64,000 bases of DNA from Catalinimonas niigatensis (lineage in GTDB: Bacteria > Bacteroidota > Bacteroidia > Cytophagales > Cyclobacteriaceae). Under the pieces are notes generated by a model that made no database searches, was not told the origin of the DNA, and saw nothing but the letters and a program-made list of their open reading frames with translations. Position 1 is the first letter of the stretch; each line of letters starts with the position of its first letter. Made by a program: the position numbers and the translations under genes. Location of the stretch: contig NZ_CP119422.1 in the NCBI RefSeq assembly GCF_030506285.1, positions 2,418,001-2,482,000 of the forward strand, in the 5' to 3' direction. Shown here one piece after another: positions 25,223 through 33,985 of the stretch.

Positions 25223-25394
25223 CAAAGGTAGCGCTTATTTGAGGAAAAGAAAATGTTTTGTGTGAATGTTGTGTAGCACGAAAGAAGTGTGTTTTGAACA
25301 GCTAGGCAAGTCATATCAAAAATGTATATTTTCCATTATCTAAATCCAATGCTTTTGTTAAATTCACTACACTACAGCTACAAACCTGAGCGAT

Positions 25395-26255
25395 ATGAAA
25401 ATACTATTTCTGTTTACATTTTTGACCAGCATGTTAATCTTATCAGATGTCGACCCGAAAGCGTACAAGCAACAAAGCTTGAAAGAGGCCCTAACTTTTT
25501 ACGCTTCATTTGATGAAAAAACAGATGCTGATTTTGCTAAGGGCGACGCCAGAATATACACGGCTGATGAGTATGACCAGCTTCCTAAAGGTAAGAAGGG
25601 TCTCAAAAGTAAGTATATCCAACGCATCAGCGATCAGGGGGTAATCGGAGGTGCTCTGAATTTTAAACAAAAAAACGATCATGTCGTATTCTTCAAAGCT
25701 GCAGATAATCTGGTATATTCTGCGCAGGACTGGAGTGGTACAGTTTCTTTCTGGCTACAGCTCGATCCAAATCAGGATCTTGAACCGGGCTATTGCGACC
25801 CTATACAAATTACCGATGAAGGTTATGATGATGCTTCGTTCTGGGTGGATTTCAGCGACAAAAATCCCCGCAACTTCAGGCTAGGCGTGTTTGGGGATGC
25901 TGCTGTATGGAATCCGGGAGGCGGCGAAGGAGGAGATCATCCTGATTTTTTGAAAAGGCTGGTGCCTGCCAAATCTGTTCCTTTCAGCCGGGAACAGTGG
26001 ACGCATGTCGTGATGCGTTTTTCTCATCTGAATACCGCAGGAGGTAGTGCACAGTTGTATCTAAATGGAAAGCTACAGGGTACTCAGCAAAATATTAAAG
26101 AACCTTTCAGTTGGGAATTGGAACGAGCTACCATTCGCCTGGGTATCAGCTATGTGGGCCTGATGGATGAGTTGGCCATTTTTAATCAGGCGCTGAGTGA
26201 AGAAGAGATTCTGGCATTGTATCAGTTGAAAGGAGGGGTGAAAAGTATCCTTTAA
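25395..26255 (+). CDS. LamG/concanavalin-like domain protein, exported
   Basis: 286 residues. A short hydrophobic N-terminus (MKILFLFTFLTSMLIL) suggests export. The body is a LamG-type beta-sandwich: LTFYASFDEKTDADFAKGD, GGALNFKQKNDHVVFF, WSGTVSFWLQLDPN, REQWTHVVMRFS, AQLYLNGKLQGT and YVGLMDELAIFNQALSEEEI are the usual strands and the closing aspartate motif. Such domains bind carbohydrate or act in adhesion. No catalytic domain is present. It is a single gene on the far side of the riboswitch. Confidence 0.82.
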   Translation: MKILFLFTFLTSMLILSDVDPKAYKQQSLKEALTFYASFDEKTDADFAKGDARIYTADEYDQLPKGKKGLKSKYIQRISDQGVIGGALNFKQKNDHVVFFKAADNLVYSAQDWSGTVSFWLQLDPNQDLEPGYCDPIQITDEGYDDASFWVDFSDKNPRNFRLGVFGDAAVWNPGGGEGGDHPDFLKRLVPAKSVPFSREQWTHVVMRFSHLNTAGGSAQLYLNGKLQGTQQNIKEPFSWELERATIRLGISYVGLMDELAIFNQALSEEEILALYQLKGGVKSIL

Positions 26256-26631
26256 TTCGCCACATTCATCGGAGTTCAACTACTTTTTTGTGCGATATCC
26301 AATCCTGTAGCAGTTGTGCCTCTTTTCCGATAACTATTGAAGCGCATTTTTGCGCGCGCTCTTACAGTTCTTTGCTGAAGCTCACTTTCTCCAATATGAG
26401 TTTGCTATATGATAACATACATATTTTCATCGCTAATCCTATTCTGTAGTTATACAACAGAAGAAGTGACTACAGTGAAAAAGGTGCCGGAAGGATAGCT
26501 ATCCTCTGGCAAAGAGATGCAATTCCCGCCAGAGTTATTACTTGTTGAGCACCAGTGCTATTTTACTCCAAACCCTGCCAGGGCGGCCTAAAATGTTGTA
26601 CGTCAGCCTTTATAGCAAATAAACCTTATTA
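26256..26631. other. 375-bp intergenic stretch left of the IS element
   Basis: I see no gene. A small GC-rich inverted motif (CCCTGCCAGGG, about 26573-26583) lies near the insertion site. Nothing else stands out. Confidence 0.4.
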
Positions 26632-26640
26632 TAGATAGCG

Positions 26641-27462
26641 TCATAACTTGTCGGAAAAGGGAATAGGATTATTTACAAAGACTGAGTTCCAGATATTGTC
26701 AATCCAAGACTTGGCAAAAGATTGTTTTTTGGCGCATACTTTGAAAGCCGATTGGATCAGGAACTCAAGTTGTTTGAGATTATCAATGACGCCGGCTTCA
26801 GCGATGGTTTTCTTGATTTGTTTCCAGATACGCTCAATCGGATTCAGGTTAGGCGAGTAAGCAGGCAAGTTTACCAGCACAATCTGTAAGTCTTTAGCCC
26901 TCTGTTCTACTTTGGCAGTCAGATGCGCTTTGTGATTGTCCCAGATGAGAATAATGGTTTCTGCCTGCTGGTTAGCCTCTCGGATCAAAGTGAGCATTTG
27001 AATCATATTCTCCTGGTTGCCTTTGTCAATACTAGAGATGATACTGTTGCCTTTCAAAGCATAGAAGCCAAAGCAATTTCGCCTCTTTTTGTCGGTATTG
27101 ACCTTTTTGAGGCCTCCTTTCTGTACTGACCACAATCGGGCAGAGTTGGCATGCAACTGAGGCGAACTCTCATCGGCAAAACCCATACAGAGTTTATCCA
27201 GGTCTTTGCCTTTTAGTCCTAATCCATCAGCTACGGCTGGTAATCGCTCTTTGAGTTTCTCATCGGCTTTCTCGGGTTGGCGGTAGTCTCGGGGTTGAGG
27301 TTTATAACAGTACAACCCAAGTTGCCTTAACAGACGCTGTATCTGCCGCTTACCGTAGTTCACCCCGTATTGCTTGTCAACCAACTTGCGCACCTGCCCC
27401 ACTGTCCAATACTCCTTCTGGTCCAAAGACTGCTTGAGTTGCTGCTTCTGCTCTTTACTCAA
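26641..27462 (-). CDS. IS630-family transposase, DDE domain (frame B)
   Basis: The catalytic domain of the transposase. MGFADESSPQL gives the first Asp, IILIWDNHKAH the second Asp and NPIERIWKQIKK the Glu of the DDE triad. An N-terminal winged-helix-like stretch (YGVNYGKRQIQRLLRQLGL) precedes it. The frame is open upstream of the nominal start and continues without stop into the slippage site at 27513-27519, so the protein is most likely made only as a frameshift fusion. The stop codon lies inside the left inverted repeat. All three acidic residues are present, so it may be active. Confidence 0.88.
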   Translation of the reverse strand: MSKEQKQQLKQSLDQKEYWTVGQVRKLVDKQYGVNYGKRQIQRLLRQLGLYCYKPQPRDYRQPEKADEKLKERLPAVADGLGLKGKDLDKLCMGFADESSPQLHANSARLWSVQKGGLKKVNTDKKRRNCFGFYALKGNSIISSIDKGNQENMIQMLTLIREANQQAETIILIWDNHKAHLTAKVEQRAKDLQIVLVNLPAYSPNLNPIERIWKQIKKTIAEAGVIDNLKQLEFLIQSAFKVCAKKQSFAKSWIDNIWNSVFVNNPIPFSDKL

Positions 27463-27500
27463 GCGGACTTTTGAGCCCCCGCCTTGACCCTGACGGTTCT

Positions 27501-27725
27501 CTAAGCCAGTCTCTTTTTTTCATTCCACCGGGGAGCCGGCCAGTCCTTTACCCAATCATAGAGCGTACTCAGACTCACTCCACTCAAAGCCGATACACTT
27601 TCCAGACTCTGGCCTGATTCCACCAGTTTCAGCACCAATCCCTTAAAATCCTCACTGTGGCTACTACCAAAGGATTTGACAAAGCGATCTAAACGCGCTG
27701 GTTCATCAATAGCTATTCTTTTCAT
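27501..27725 (-). CDS. IS630-family transposase, N-terminal HTH (frame A)
   Basis: 74 residues holding a helix-turn-helix (SLESVSALSGVSLSTLYDWV) that would bind the inverted ends. It ends in a stop codon just after GAAAAAAAG. The zero-frame codons AAA AAG preceded by A make the heptamer A_AAA_AAG, the strongest bacterial -1 slippery site. After slipping, translation continues ETGLENRQGQGGG into the DDE part. Confidence 0.85.
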   Translation of the reverse strand: MKRIAIDEPARLDRFVKSFGSSHSEDFKGLVLKLVESGQSLESVSALSGVSLSTLYDWVKDWPAPRWNEKKRLA

Positions 27726-28009
27726 CTTTTTTACCTTTTGTACCTCTTTTGCTTTTTGTACTTCTACAAGCCTATTTTACAAAAATTTCCACTAAGTTGG
27801 GACGCCTTCTATATTTATGCTCAGCTATTTAAAGAACCGTTATCCAAAAAGTACAAAAACAAAACACAGGTCCACATCGAAGGCAAATGATGGCAGGTTT
27901 TTCAACCAAATACAATTTCTTCCCGATCGCCATGTTCAAGCCTTGTGGCTCATATCAGAATCTAGATTGACAACATTACTTTGGTAATACAATCTCCGGC
28001 TTGTATACT

Positions 28010-28510
28010 CTAGCCCCTGCTAAAATCCCGCTTGCCTCCGCTTTTGGTCATCAGTTTACACTCCTTGATTACAATATCATGGGAAAGGGCTTTGCACATG
28101 TCATAGATGGTGAGGGCAGCCACATTGGCGCCGGTGAGGGCTTCCATCTCCACCCCGGTCTTGGAAGTGACACCCACCGTACATTCAATCACCACCTCCT
28201 GCGCATCATTCACATGAATCAGTACCTTGCACTTTTCTATAGGTAATGGATGGCAAAAAGGGATCAACTCACTGCACTTCTTCACTGCCATCGTACCCGC
28301 AATGATAGCTGTCTGGAAGACCGGCCCTTTCTTGCTGTAGATCTCTTCCTTACCTCCGCTTTGGGTAAGTTCCTGCATAATTTCCTTGCCCAACACCACC
28401 GTACACTGGGCAGTCGCGCTGCGTTGTGTCACTGCTTTGTCTCCCACATCTACCATCGTGGGCTGGTTCTTGGCATCAAGGTGGGTGAGACGCTGATTAT
28501 CTTCTGTCAT
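28010..28510 (-). CDS. moaC: Cyclic pyranopterin monophosphate synthase MoaC
   Basis: The second step of molybdenum cofactor synthesis: converts the MoaA product to cyclic pyranopterin monophosphate. The full 166-residue family pattern is present: MVDVGDKAVTQRSATAQ, KKGPVFQTAIIAGTMAVKKCSELIPFCHPLPIEKC, VTSKTGVEMEALTGANVAALTIYDMCKAL and the C-terminal KSGGKRDF. It is cytosolic. moeA lies divergently 500 bases to the right; moaA, moaD and moaE are not in this window. Confidence 0.95.
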   Translation of the reverse strand: MTEDNQRLTHLDAKNQPTMVDVGDKAVTQRSATAQCTVVLGKEIMQELTQSGGKEEIYSKKGPVFQTAIIAGTMAVKKCSELIPFCHPLPIEKCKVLIHVNDAQEVVIECTVGVTSKTGVEMEALTGANVAALTIYDMCKALSHDIVIKECKLMTKSGGKRDFSRG

Positions 28511-28800
28511 AGTTTCTGATTTACGCTAAATTAAATCGCTGTTTATCTCCTTCCAAACTCAGGAAGAATCGTTTTAAATATAAAGAGAGAGGTTTTAAAG
28601 TCAACAATAACCAAAAAACTCTACGTTATTGGGAAATTTTTGCACACATCTTGTCTAGCGTATTTTGTCTAAATCTCTACAAAAAAATAAATATCCCTTA
28701 TAAAGCATAAAACAGGGCTTTTTAACCTCAACACAGACATGCACGAGCTTCATGGCATTATATTTAAACCATATAGTGTATAAACATCGTATATAATTTT

Positions 28801-28905
28801 ATGGAAAATATAAACAGTAGTATAGACAAAGCAAAGATGACAATTATCAGATTAGTCATATTATTGATGTGTGCATTAATAATCCCGGTAAGCATCATTG
28901 CTTAA
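28801..28905 (+). CDS. Possible 34-residue membrane peptide
   Basis: An ATG-started frame, MENINSSIDKAKMTIIRLVI and so on, with one hydrophobic helix and a TAA stop. It lies in the moaC-moeA divergent gap and is followed 45 bases later by a well-formed rightward terminator, so a short transcript from this spot is plausible. No family is recognised. It could equally be a small RNA with a chance frame. Confidence 0.3.
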   Translation: MENINSSIDKAKMTIIRLVILLMCALIIPVSIIA

Positions 28906-28950
28906 GGAAACGCTAAGAAGATAGATTTAAACATATTTTGAAAAATCAGG

Positions 28951-28978
28951 AAGGTGCTCAAGGGCACCTTTTTTATTT
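28951..28978 (+). terminator. Intrinsic terminator upstream of moeA
   Basis: AAGGTGC and GCACCTT pair around a 6-base loop (TCAAGG), followed by TTTTATTTT. It faces right and lies before the moeA start (29025), so it ends some rightward transcript from the moaC-moeA gap or attenuates moeA. It also argues against an upstream start for moeA. Confidence 0.75.
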
Positions 28979-29024
28979 TCCAGGTACTTTAGTAACATTG
29001 CTATACCACCTAACCTATACGAGC

Positions 29025-30230
29025 ATGATTGATGTACAGCAGGCTTATGATATCGTGATGCAACATACCCTGAATCCAAAAGCTGAAATCCTTCCCTTAG
29101 AGAAATGTCAGGGCAAAGTATTGCAGGAAGCCATCTATGCAGACCGCGATTTCCCCCCTTTTGACCGGGTGACTATGGATGGCATTGCCTATCGTTTTGA
29201 TGCCCTGCAGAATGGTACACTTTTGCTGGTGGAAAGCATGCAGGTGGCCGGGATTCCCCCCCATACACTGCACGATAAGCAAGCCTGTATAGAAGTGATG
29301 ACCGGCGCAGTAACTCCCATCCATACCGATACGGTGACCCGCTATGAAGATGTAGAGTTTATAAAGAAAGATGGAAAGAAATACGCTCGTTTTTTAGAAT
29401 TGCCTAAGAAAAAAGGGCAGAATATTCATCGCCAGGGGCTGGATGAAAAAGAAGGGACTGAGCTCCTGAAGCCGGGGTTGATTATCGGTCCGGCGGAGAT
29501 CGCTGTGGCTGCTTCGGTAGGCAAGAGCCAGCTAAAAGTAAGTCAAAGCCTCAGTGTAGGCATAGTCTCTACTGGCGACGAGTTGGTAGGCATTGAAGAA
29601 CAGCCCGCTCCTTATCAGATCCGCCGCTCTAATAGTTATGCGCTCTATGCTGCCTTACAGCAAATGCAGATTACGGCTAGCATCTACCACTGGGAGGATG
29701 AGAAGCTTGTCATTCAACAGGGACTTTCCGAAGCTTTGGAAAAGCATGATGTACTCATTATGAGTGGCGGAGTGTCCAAAGGCAAGAAGGATTTTGTGCC
29801 TGAAGTGCTGGAAGCCTTAGGTGTACATAAATTGTTTCATCGGGTGAAGCAAAAGCCTGGCAAACCCTTCTGGTTTGGCAAAAGCACTGCCGACAAAGTG
29901 GTATTCGCGCTGCCCGGCAATCCTGTCTCTACCTTTATGTGTTTTCAACGCTATGTGAAGCCCTGGCTCCTCGTCGGTATGGGAAACAAAGAAGAAGCCG
30001 TTCATTATGCCGAATTGGCAGGAGAAATATCCTTTCCTCCTCCCCTAACTTATTTTATGCAGGTTAAATTAAAAAATGCTGATAATGGTAAACTACTGGC
30101 CTATCCCGAAGAAGGACAAGGATCAGGCGACTTTGCTAACCTGCTGGCCTGCGATGCCTTTATCCAGCTACCTCCTGAAAAAGAAATATTTCAGGCAGGC
30201 GAGGTCTATCCCATATTAATTTATCGTTAG
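29025..30230 (+). CDS. moeA: Molybdopterin molybdotransferase MoeA
   Basis: Inserts molybdate into adenylylated molybdopterin. From ATG 29025 (MIDVQQAYDIVMQHTLNPKA) the protein is 401 aa, the family norm. Landmarks: DFPPFDRVTMDGIAYRF, MTGAVTPIHTDTVTRYEDV, VSTGDELVGI, IMSGGVSKGKKDFVPEVLE and FALPGNPVSTFMCF. The start was moved in from an upstream frame that runs through the terminator hairpin. The octamer repeat begins within 6 bases of the stop codon. Confidence 0.94.
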   Translation: MIDVQQAYDIVMQHTLNPKAEILPLEKCQGKVLQEAIYADRDFPPFDRVTMDGIAYRFDALQNGTLLLVESMQVAGIPPHTLHDKQACIEVMTGAVTPIHTDTVTRYEDVEFIKKDGKKYARFLELPKKKGQNIHRQGLDEKEGTELLKPGLIIGPAEIAVAASVGKSQLKVSQSLSVGIVSTGDELVGIEEQPAPYQIRRSNSYALYAALQQMQITASIYHWEDEKLVIQQGLSEALEKHDVLIMSGGVSKGKKDFVPEVLEALGVHKLFHRVKQKPGKPFWFGKSTADKVVFALPGNPVSTFMCFQRYVKPWLLVGMGNKEEAVHYAELAGEISFPPPLTYFMQVKLKNADNGKLLAYPEEGQGSGDFANLLACDAFIQLPPEKEIFQAGEVYPILIYR

Positions 30231-30235
30231 CGTAT

Positions 30236-30358
30236 ATGGTGTTATGGTGTTATGGTGTTATGGTGTTATGGTGTTATGGTGTTATGGTGTTATGGTGTTA
30301 TGGTGTTATGGTGTTATGGTGTTATGGTGTTATGGTGTTATGGTGTTATGGTGTTATA
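30236..30358. repeat. Octanucleotide microsatellite GTTATGGT, about 15 copies
   Basis: An almost perfect run of the 8-mer ATGGTGTT (GTTATGGT in another register) over about 123 bases, ending GTTATA. It begins 6 bases after the moeA stop codon. An 8-bp unit slips out of frame, so copy-number changes are likely between isolates. A nearby CCATAACACTTAACAC (about 30429-30444) is complementary in character and could fold with it. Confidence 0.92.
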
Positions 30359-30506
30359 GAAGGAACTTTATTGTAGGCTTAGGATCACAGTTTTTCTTAG
30401 AAAAAGCAGTCAAAATTCCACTTTCAAAAACCATAACACTTAACACTGACGGACCAAAACGCTATAACATTACTCTATGACAGCCAAGAACTATAATACT
30501 ATAAAC

Positions 30507-30543
30507 TGTTCACATCTGTACAAAGATTGCTCACATCCGTACA
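30507..30543. promoter_or_regulatory. Direct repeat with 21-bp spacing, possible PadR operator
   Basis: GTTCACATCTGTACA (30508) and GCTCACATCCGTACA (30529) differ at 2 of 15 bases and lie 21 bp apart. Each also has a weak dyad (TGTTCA-N4-TGTACA). The pair is about 96 bases before the padR-like start, consistent with autoregulation. Confidence 0.45.
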
Positions 30544-30638
30544 GTATTATTTTTTCATAATGCTTTAAATCATCAAAAAAAGGCTTTTTTCATTTGGCTA
30601 AGGGTTTGTTCTACAGAATTGAAAATAATCTTTCTGTC

Positions 30639-30977
30639 ATGAAAAGAACCTATTTAGGTGAACTTGAAGAAATCGTATTACTAACCATCGCCATACTGGG
30701 TGAGGATGCATATGGCGTAAAAATTATGGAGGAAGTAGCCCAGCAAACCAGCCGCTCACTCAGCATCAGCGCCATACATGCTACCCTGCATCGCCTGGAA
30801 GATAAGGGTTTTGTCAATTCCCACATGGGCGGTGCCACTGCCGAAAGAGGGGGAAGAAGAAAAAGATTCTTTACTGTAAATCAGGCGGGCAGTCGGATGC
30901 TAAATGAAATCAAAAAGCTTCGCCAGCAACTCTGGCAACAGGTACCCAGTGGTCTACTGGACTGGAAAATGGGATAA
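30639..30977 (+). CDS. PadR-family transcriptional regulator
   Basis: A 112-residue PadR winged-helix protein: LGELEEIVLLTIAILGEDAYGVKI, then SISAIHATLHRLEDKGFV and the wing GGRRKRFFTVNQAG. The ATG at 30639 (MKRTYLGELE) gives the normal family N-terminus. In Bacteroidota such regulators commonly lead operons for large FtsX/MacB-type permeases, as here. It likely represses its own operon in response to a membrane or drug-like signal. The next gene starts one base after the stop. Confidence 0.9.
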   Translation: MKRTYLGELEEIVLLTIAILGEDAYGVKIMEEVAQQTSRSLSISAIHATLHRLEDKGFVNSHMGGATAERGGRRKRFFTVNQAGSRMLNEIKKLRQQLWQQVPSGLLDWKMG

Positions 30978-30978
30978 G

Positions 30979-31263
30979 ATGGAATATCATCACTACACTT
31001 CCACCGACTTTGCATTGGATGACTACTTTTTCAAATGGGTAGTGCAGGCTGATGAAAGTTCGGAGAATTTCTGGACAGTCTGGCTGGAACAACATCCTTA
31101 TAAGGAAAGAGAGGTAGTAGAGGCCCGCAGATGGATACTTGTATTACAGACAGAATTTAACAAAGCCGAGATTAAGCAAATGCCTCATAAAGATCAAATA
31201 TGGAAGCGAATTGTAGCGCATGTTTTGAAGGAAAGCAATGCGCAAGAACCTGAAAACAGCTAA
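30979..31263 (+). CDS. Small soluble protein resembling the FecR N-terminal domain
   Basis: 94 residues starting MEYHHYTSTDFALDDYFFKW. The segment ENFWTVWLEQHPYKEREVVEARRWIL closely follows the pattern of the N-terminal cytoplasmic domain of Bacteroidota FecR-type anti-sigma factors (FW..WL..HP....V.EAR). It has no transmembrane helix and no periplasmic FecR domain. It starts one base after the PadR stop and ends 18 bases before the first permease, so it belongs to that operon. No sigma factor is adjacent. Similarity is by eye. Confidence 0.62.
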   Translation: MEYHHYTSTDFALDDYFFKWVVQADESSENFWTVWLEQHPYKEREVVEARRWILVLQTEFNKAEIKQMPHKDQIWKRIVAHVLKESNAQEPENS

Positions 31264-31281
31264 AATATTTAACGAAAGAAT

Positions 31282-33975
31282 ATGAGATCTCATGATGATC
31301 AACCTCTAAAACCACCCCGCTGGGGAGATTACCTATTGGAAAGCTTCTGCGCACCGCAATTGCTGGAAGAGGTGCAGGGAGATTTGCATGAACTATACTG
31401 CCTGTGGGTAAAGGAGTTTGGAGAACAAAAAGCCAACAGGCTTTATCTATGGCATACGCTAAAGTTTTTCAGGCTCTATGCGGTAAAAAGAAATACGCCA
31501 CACATACACATTAACCCTATGGAAATGTTTTACAATTACTTCAAAATAGGATTAAGGAATATCCTCAGGTACAAAGTATTTTCCTTCATCAATGTCTTTG
31601 GACTGGCAGTAGCACTTTCGGTCTGTATGCTCATCATTCTTATGCTGGCCGACCAGAAAAGTTACGACCAGTTTCATGAGAAGAAAGAACGTACCTATCG
31701 CATCCTCTCCAAGGTGCAGGATTCTATGACACCCAATGCTTCCAGTCCTATGCCTCTAACGGCTACTCTCAAAGTGGATTACCCAATGATTGAAGACGCT
31801 ACCCAGCTGATTCCCGGTGTGGGAGGAGATGCCATGTACGAGCAGAAAACCGTAGAGATGCGCGGGCTTTTTGCCGATTCTTCTTTCTTTGATGTCTTCA
31901 GTTTTGAGCTGGAAAAAGGCAATAAAGACAAGGCGCTGGATTTGCCCAACTCCATGGTTATCAGCAGTGAAACAGCAGCTGTGTTGTTTGGCAATGAAGA
32001 CCCTCTGGGCAAAAGTGTGGCATTTACTGATCGTGGCCTGAGGTTGAGCCAACTGGATTTCGGAAGTGAAACAGAGTCAAACCCAGTAAGTTGGGGAAAC
32101 TTTATTATCACTGGGGTATTGGACAGCAAAAAATACAAATCCCATATCAAGTTTGATGCGCTGGTTTCTGCGGCTTCGCTGCCTGCTCTCTATCAGCAGG
32201 AAAAAATCAGTAACCTGAGTGACAGTTGGGAACGCTACTCCTACTGCTATACTTATGCGGTACTTCATCCCGAGCAAAACGAGCAAAATCTAACAGCCTC
32301 CCTTGATCAGTTGGTCGCTCGGCAATATGCTGAATTTGAAGGTATGAAAGGCTTTCAGTTGATTCCACAAAAGCTAACCCAAATCACACCCGGCATTTTT
32401 GTAGGTAATCCTCTCAGTCTTCGCCTGCCCCTAGAAGCCTATTATTTTCTGGGATTTTTGGCGATGATCATTTTGCTTTCTGCCTGCCTGAATTACACTA
32501 ACTTATCTACCGCAAGGGCACTCACACGTGCCAAAGAAATTGGTGTCAGAAAAGTAAATGGGGCCAAAAGAAAAGATCTCATTTATCAGTTTCTCAGCGA
32601 GTCAGTACTTACTGTTTTGTTTTCATTGGCCCTGGCGCATCTTTTACTGTTCATTATCCAACCTGCCTTTATGGGACTTTGGGCCAATCAGTTTCTGAAC
32701 TTTGACCTCAACGGCAACATGCTGGTGCATCTGATTTTCCTTGGACTGGCACTACTTATCGGATTAGTGGCGGGTACTTATCCAGCGCTGTATTTGTCCC
32801 GCTTTGCTCCCACCAAAGTACTTAAAAATCTGGCAAGTGAGAAACCCGGGAAACTGAGTATGCGCAAAGCCCTGATTGCCTCGCAGTTTATCGTTTCCCT
32901 CTTCTTTATCATTACTTCCATACTGGTAGGCAAGCAGTTCAGGTATTATCTGGAATTTGAGTATGGTTTTGAATCGGAAAACATCGTTAACATACCGCTA
33001 CAGGGAAATGATTATCAGCTGCTGAAGCACGAACTCAACAGGGTTGCCGGAGTGTCGGCAATCTCAGCCAGCCAGTATATTCCCGCTACTGCCATGTCCA
33101 ACGGAACCGGCGTAAAAATAGCAGGAACCGAAGATGATCCGGTACATTTTGAGCATCTAAGCGTGGATACAGGTTTTGTGACCAATCTCGGACTTGAGAT
33201 TGTGGCCGGAAGAAATCTGCCGGCAGAGGGGAATGAGGATCGTTTTGTACTGATCAATGAAGTAGCCGCCAAATCCTTAGGATATAATTTACCTTCAGAA
33301 ATGATAGGGCAACTTCTGGAAGTCAACACCTATGAGGAACCCGTGGAAGTGATTGGCATTATGAAGGATGCCCGCTTCCAGACGCCGGTGATGGAAGAAG
33401 AAATAGGTCCGCTGATGTTCAGAAATCAAACAGAGAAGTTCAGTTATCTCAATGTAAAACTAGCTTCAGCTGACCTTAAGGAGACAGTTGCCGCTTTGGA
33501 AGACCAATGGAAAATAATAGATCCTGTTCATCCTTTTAAGTACCAGTTTTTTGATGATCAGCTGGTCAAAGTGAATCAATGGCTGGGTGATTTGGTGGCT
33601 ATTATAAGCTTTATTGCCTTTCTGGCGATTGTCATTGCCTGCTTGGGTATGCTGGGCATGGCTACATATACTGCCGAAAGACGCACCAAAGAGGTGGGGA
33701 TTCGGAAGGTACTGGGTGCAGAAAATCTCAATGTGGCCCTTCTTCTCTCTAAGTCATTTATGAAAATCCTATTCATTTCCATCGGTATTGCTGCACCGCT
33801 GAGTTATTTTATCAACAATCTTTGGTTGCAGAATTTCCCTAATCGGGTAGCTTTTGGTTTTGGCATTGTCCTGATGGGTTCGCTGATTTTGCTAGTGCTA
33901 GGAGGCATCGCCATCTGTTCTCAAACCTTAAGAGTAGCCCGGAAAAATCCGGTGGATACTTTACGCATAGAGTAA
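31282..33975 (+). CDS. FtsX/MacB-type ABC permease with N-terminal prefix domain, paralogue 1
   Basis: 897 residues. Residues 1-75 form a soluble 'permease prefix' module (PPRWGDYLLESFCAPQLLEEVQGDLHELY) tied to PadR-linked permeases. Then comes a first membrane helix (YKVFSFINVFGLAVALSVCMLIILML), a MacB-like periplasmic domain, three helices with the FtsX coupling segment (ALTRAKEIGVRKVNGAKRKDL), a second periplasmic domain and a second FtsX unit (TAERRTKEVGIRKVLGAENL). No ATPase is encoded nearby, so a shared ATPase elsewhere must drive it. A likely role is efflux or lipoprotein/envelope handling. Confidence 0.88.
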   Translation: MRSHDDQPLKPPRWGDYLLESFCAPQLLEEVQGDLHELYCLWVKEFGEQKANRLYLWHTLKFFRLYAVKRNTPHIHINPMEMFYNYFKIGLRNILRYKVFSFINVFGLAVALSVCMLIILMLADQKSYDQFHEKKERTYRILSKVQDSMTPNASSPMPLTATLKVDYPMIEDATQLIPGVGGDAMYEQKTVEMRGLFADSSFFDVFSFELEKGNKDKALDLPNSMVISSETAAVLFGNEDPLGKSVAFTDRGLRLSQLDFGSETESNPVSWGNFIITGVLDSKKYKSHIKFDALVSAASLPALYQQEKISNLSDSWERYSYCYTYAVLHPEQNEQNLTASLDQLVARQYAEFEGMKGFQLIPQKLTQITPGIFVGNPLSLRLPLEAYYFLGFLAMIILLSACLNYTNLSTARALTRAKEIGVRKVNGAKRKDLIYQFLSESVLTVLFSLALAHLLLFIIQPAFMGLWANQFLNFDLNGNMLVHLIFLGLALLIGLVAGTYPALYLSRFAPTKVLKNLASEKPGKLSMRKALIASQFIVSLFFIITSILVGKQFRYYLEFEYGFESENIVNIPLQGNDYQLLKHELNRVAGVSAISASQYIPATAMSNGTGVKIAGTEDDPVHFEHLSVDTGFVTNLGLEIVAGRNLPAEGNEDRFVLINEVAAKSLGYNLPSEMIGQLLEVNTYEEPVEVIGIMKDARFQTPVMEEEIGPLMFRNQTEKFSYLNVKLASADLKETVAALEDQWKIIDPVHPFKYQFFDDQLVKVNQWLGDLVAIISFIAFLAIVIACLGMLGMATYTAERRTKEVGIRKVLGAENLNVALLLSKSFMKILFISIGIAAPLSYFINNLWLQNFPNRVAFGFGIVLMGSLILLVLGGIAICSQTLRVARKNPVDTLRIE

Positions 33976-33985
33976 TTTATCATAA

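Larger units (their letters stand above)
26632..27811 (-). mobile_element. IS630-family insertion sequence
   Basis: A 1.18-kb element bounded by TA dinucleotides, the known IS630/Tc1-mariner target duplication. The ends are imperfect inverted repeats: TAGATAGCGTCATAACTTGT on the left and TAGAAGGCGTCCCAACTTAG as reverse complement on the right, 19 of 26 matched over the wider end. It contains a two-frame transposase joined by a slippery A7G. It separates the LamG gene from moaC. Confidence 0.88.
30231..30638. other. 408-bp intergenic region with microsatellite and operator-like repeat
   Basis: Holds the GTTATGGT octamer array (30236-30358) and a 21-bp-spaced direct repeat (30507-30543) ahead of the PadR operon. 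The octamer array can be read as an open frame of WCYGVMVL-type repeats, but this follows from the repeat and is not evidence of a protein. Confidence 0.6.

Noticed and set aside
30244-30480. An open frame encoding repeated MVLWCYGV.
   Set aside because: It is the automatic translation of an octamer repeat; no start signal or family similarity.
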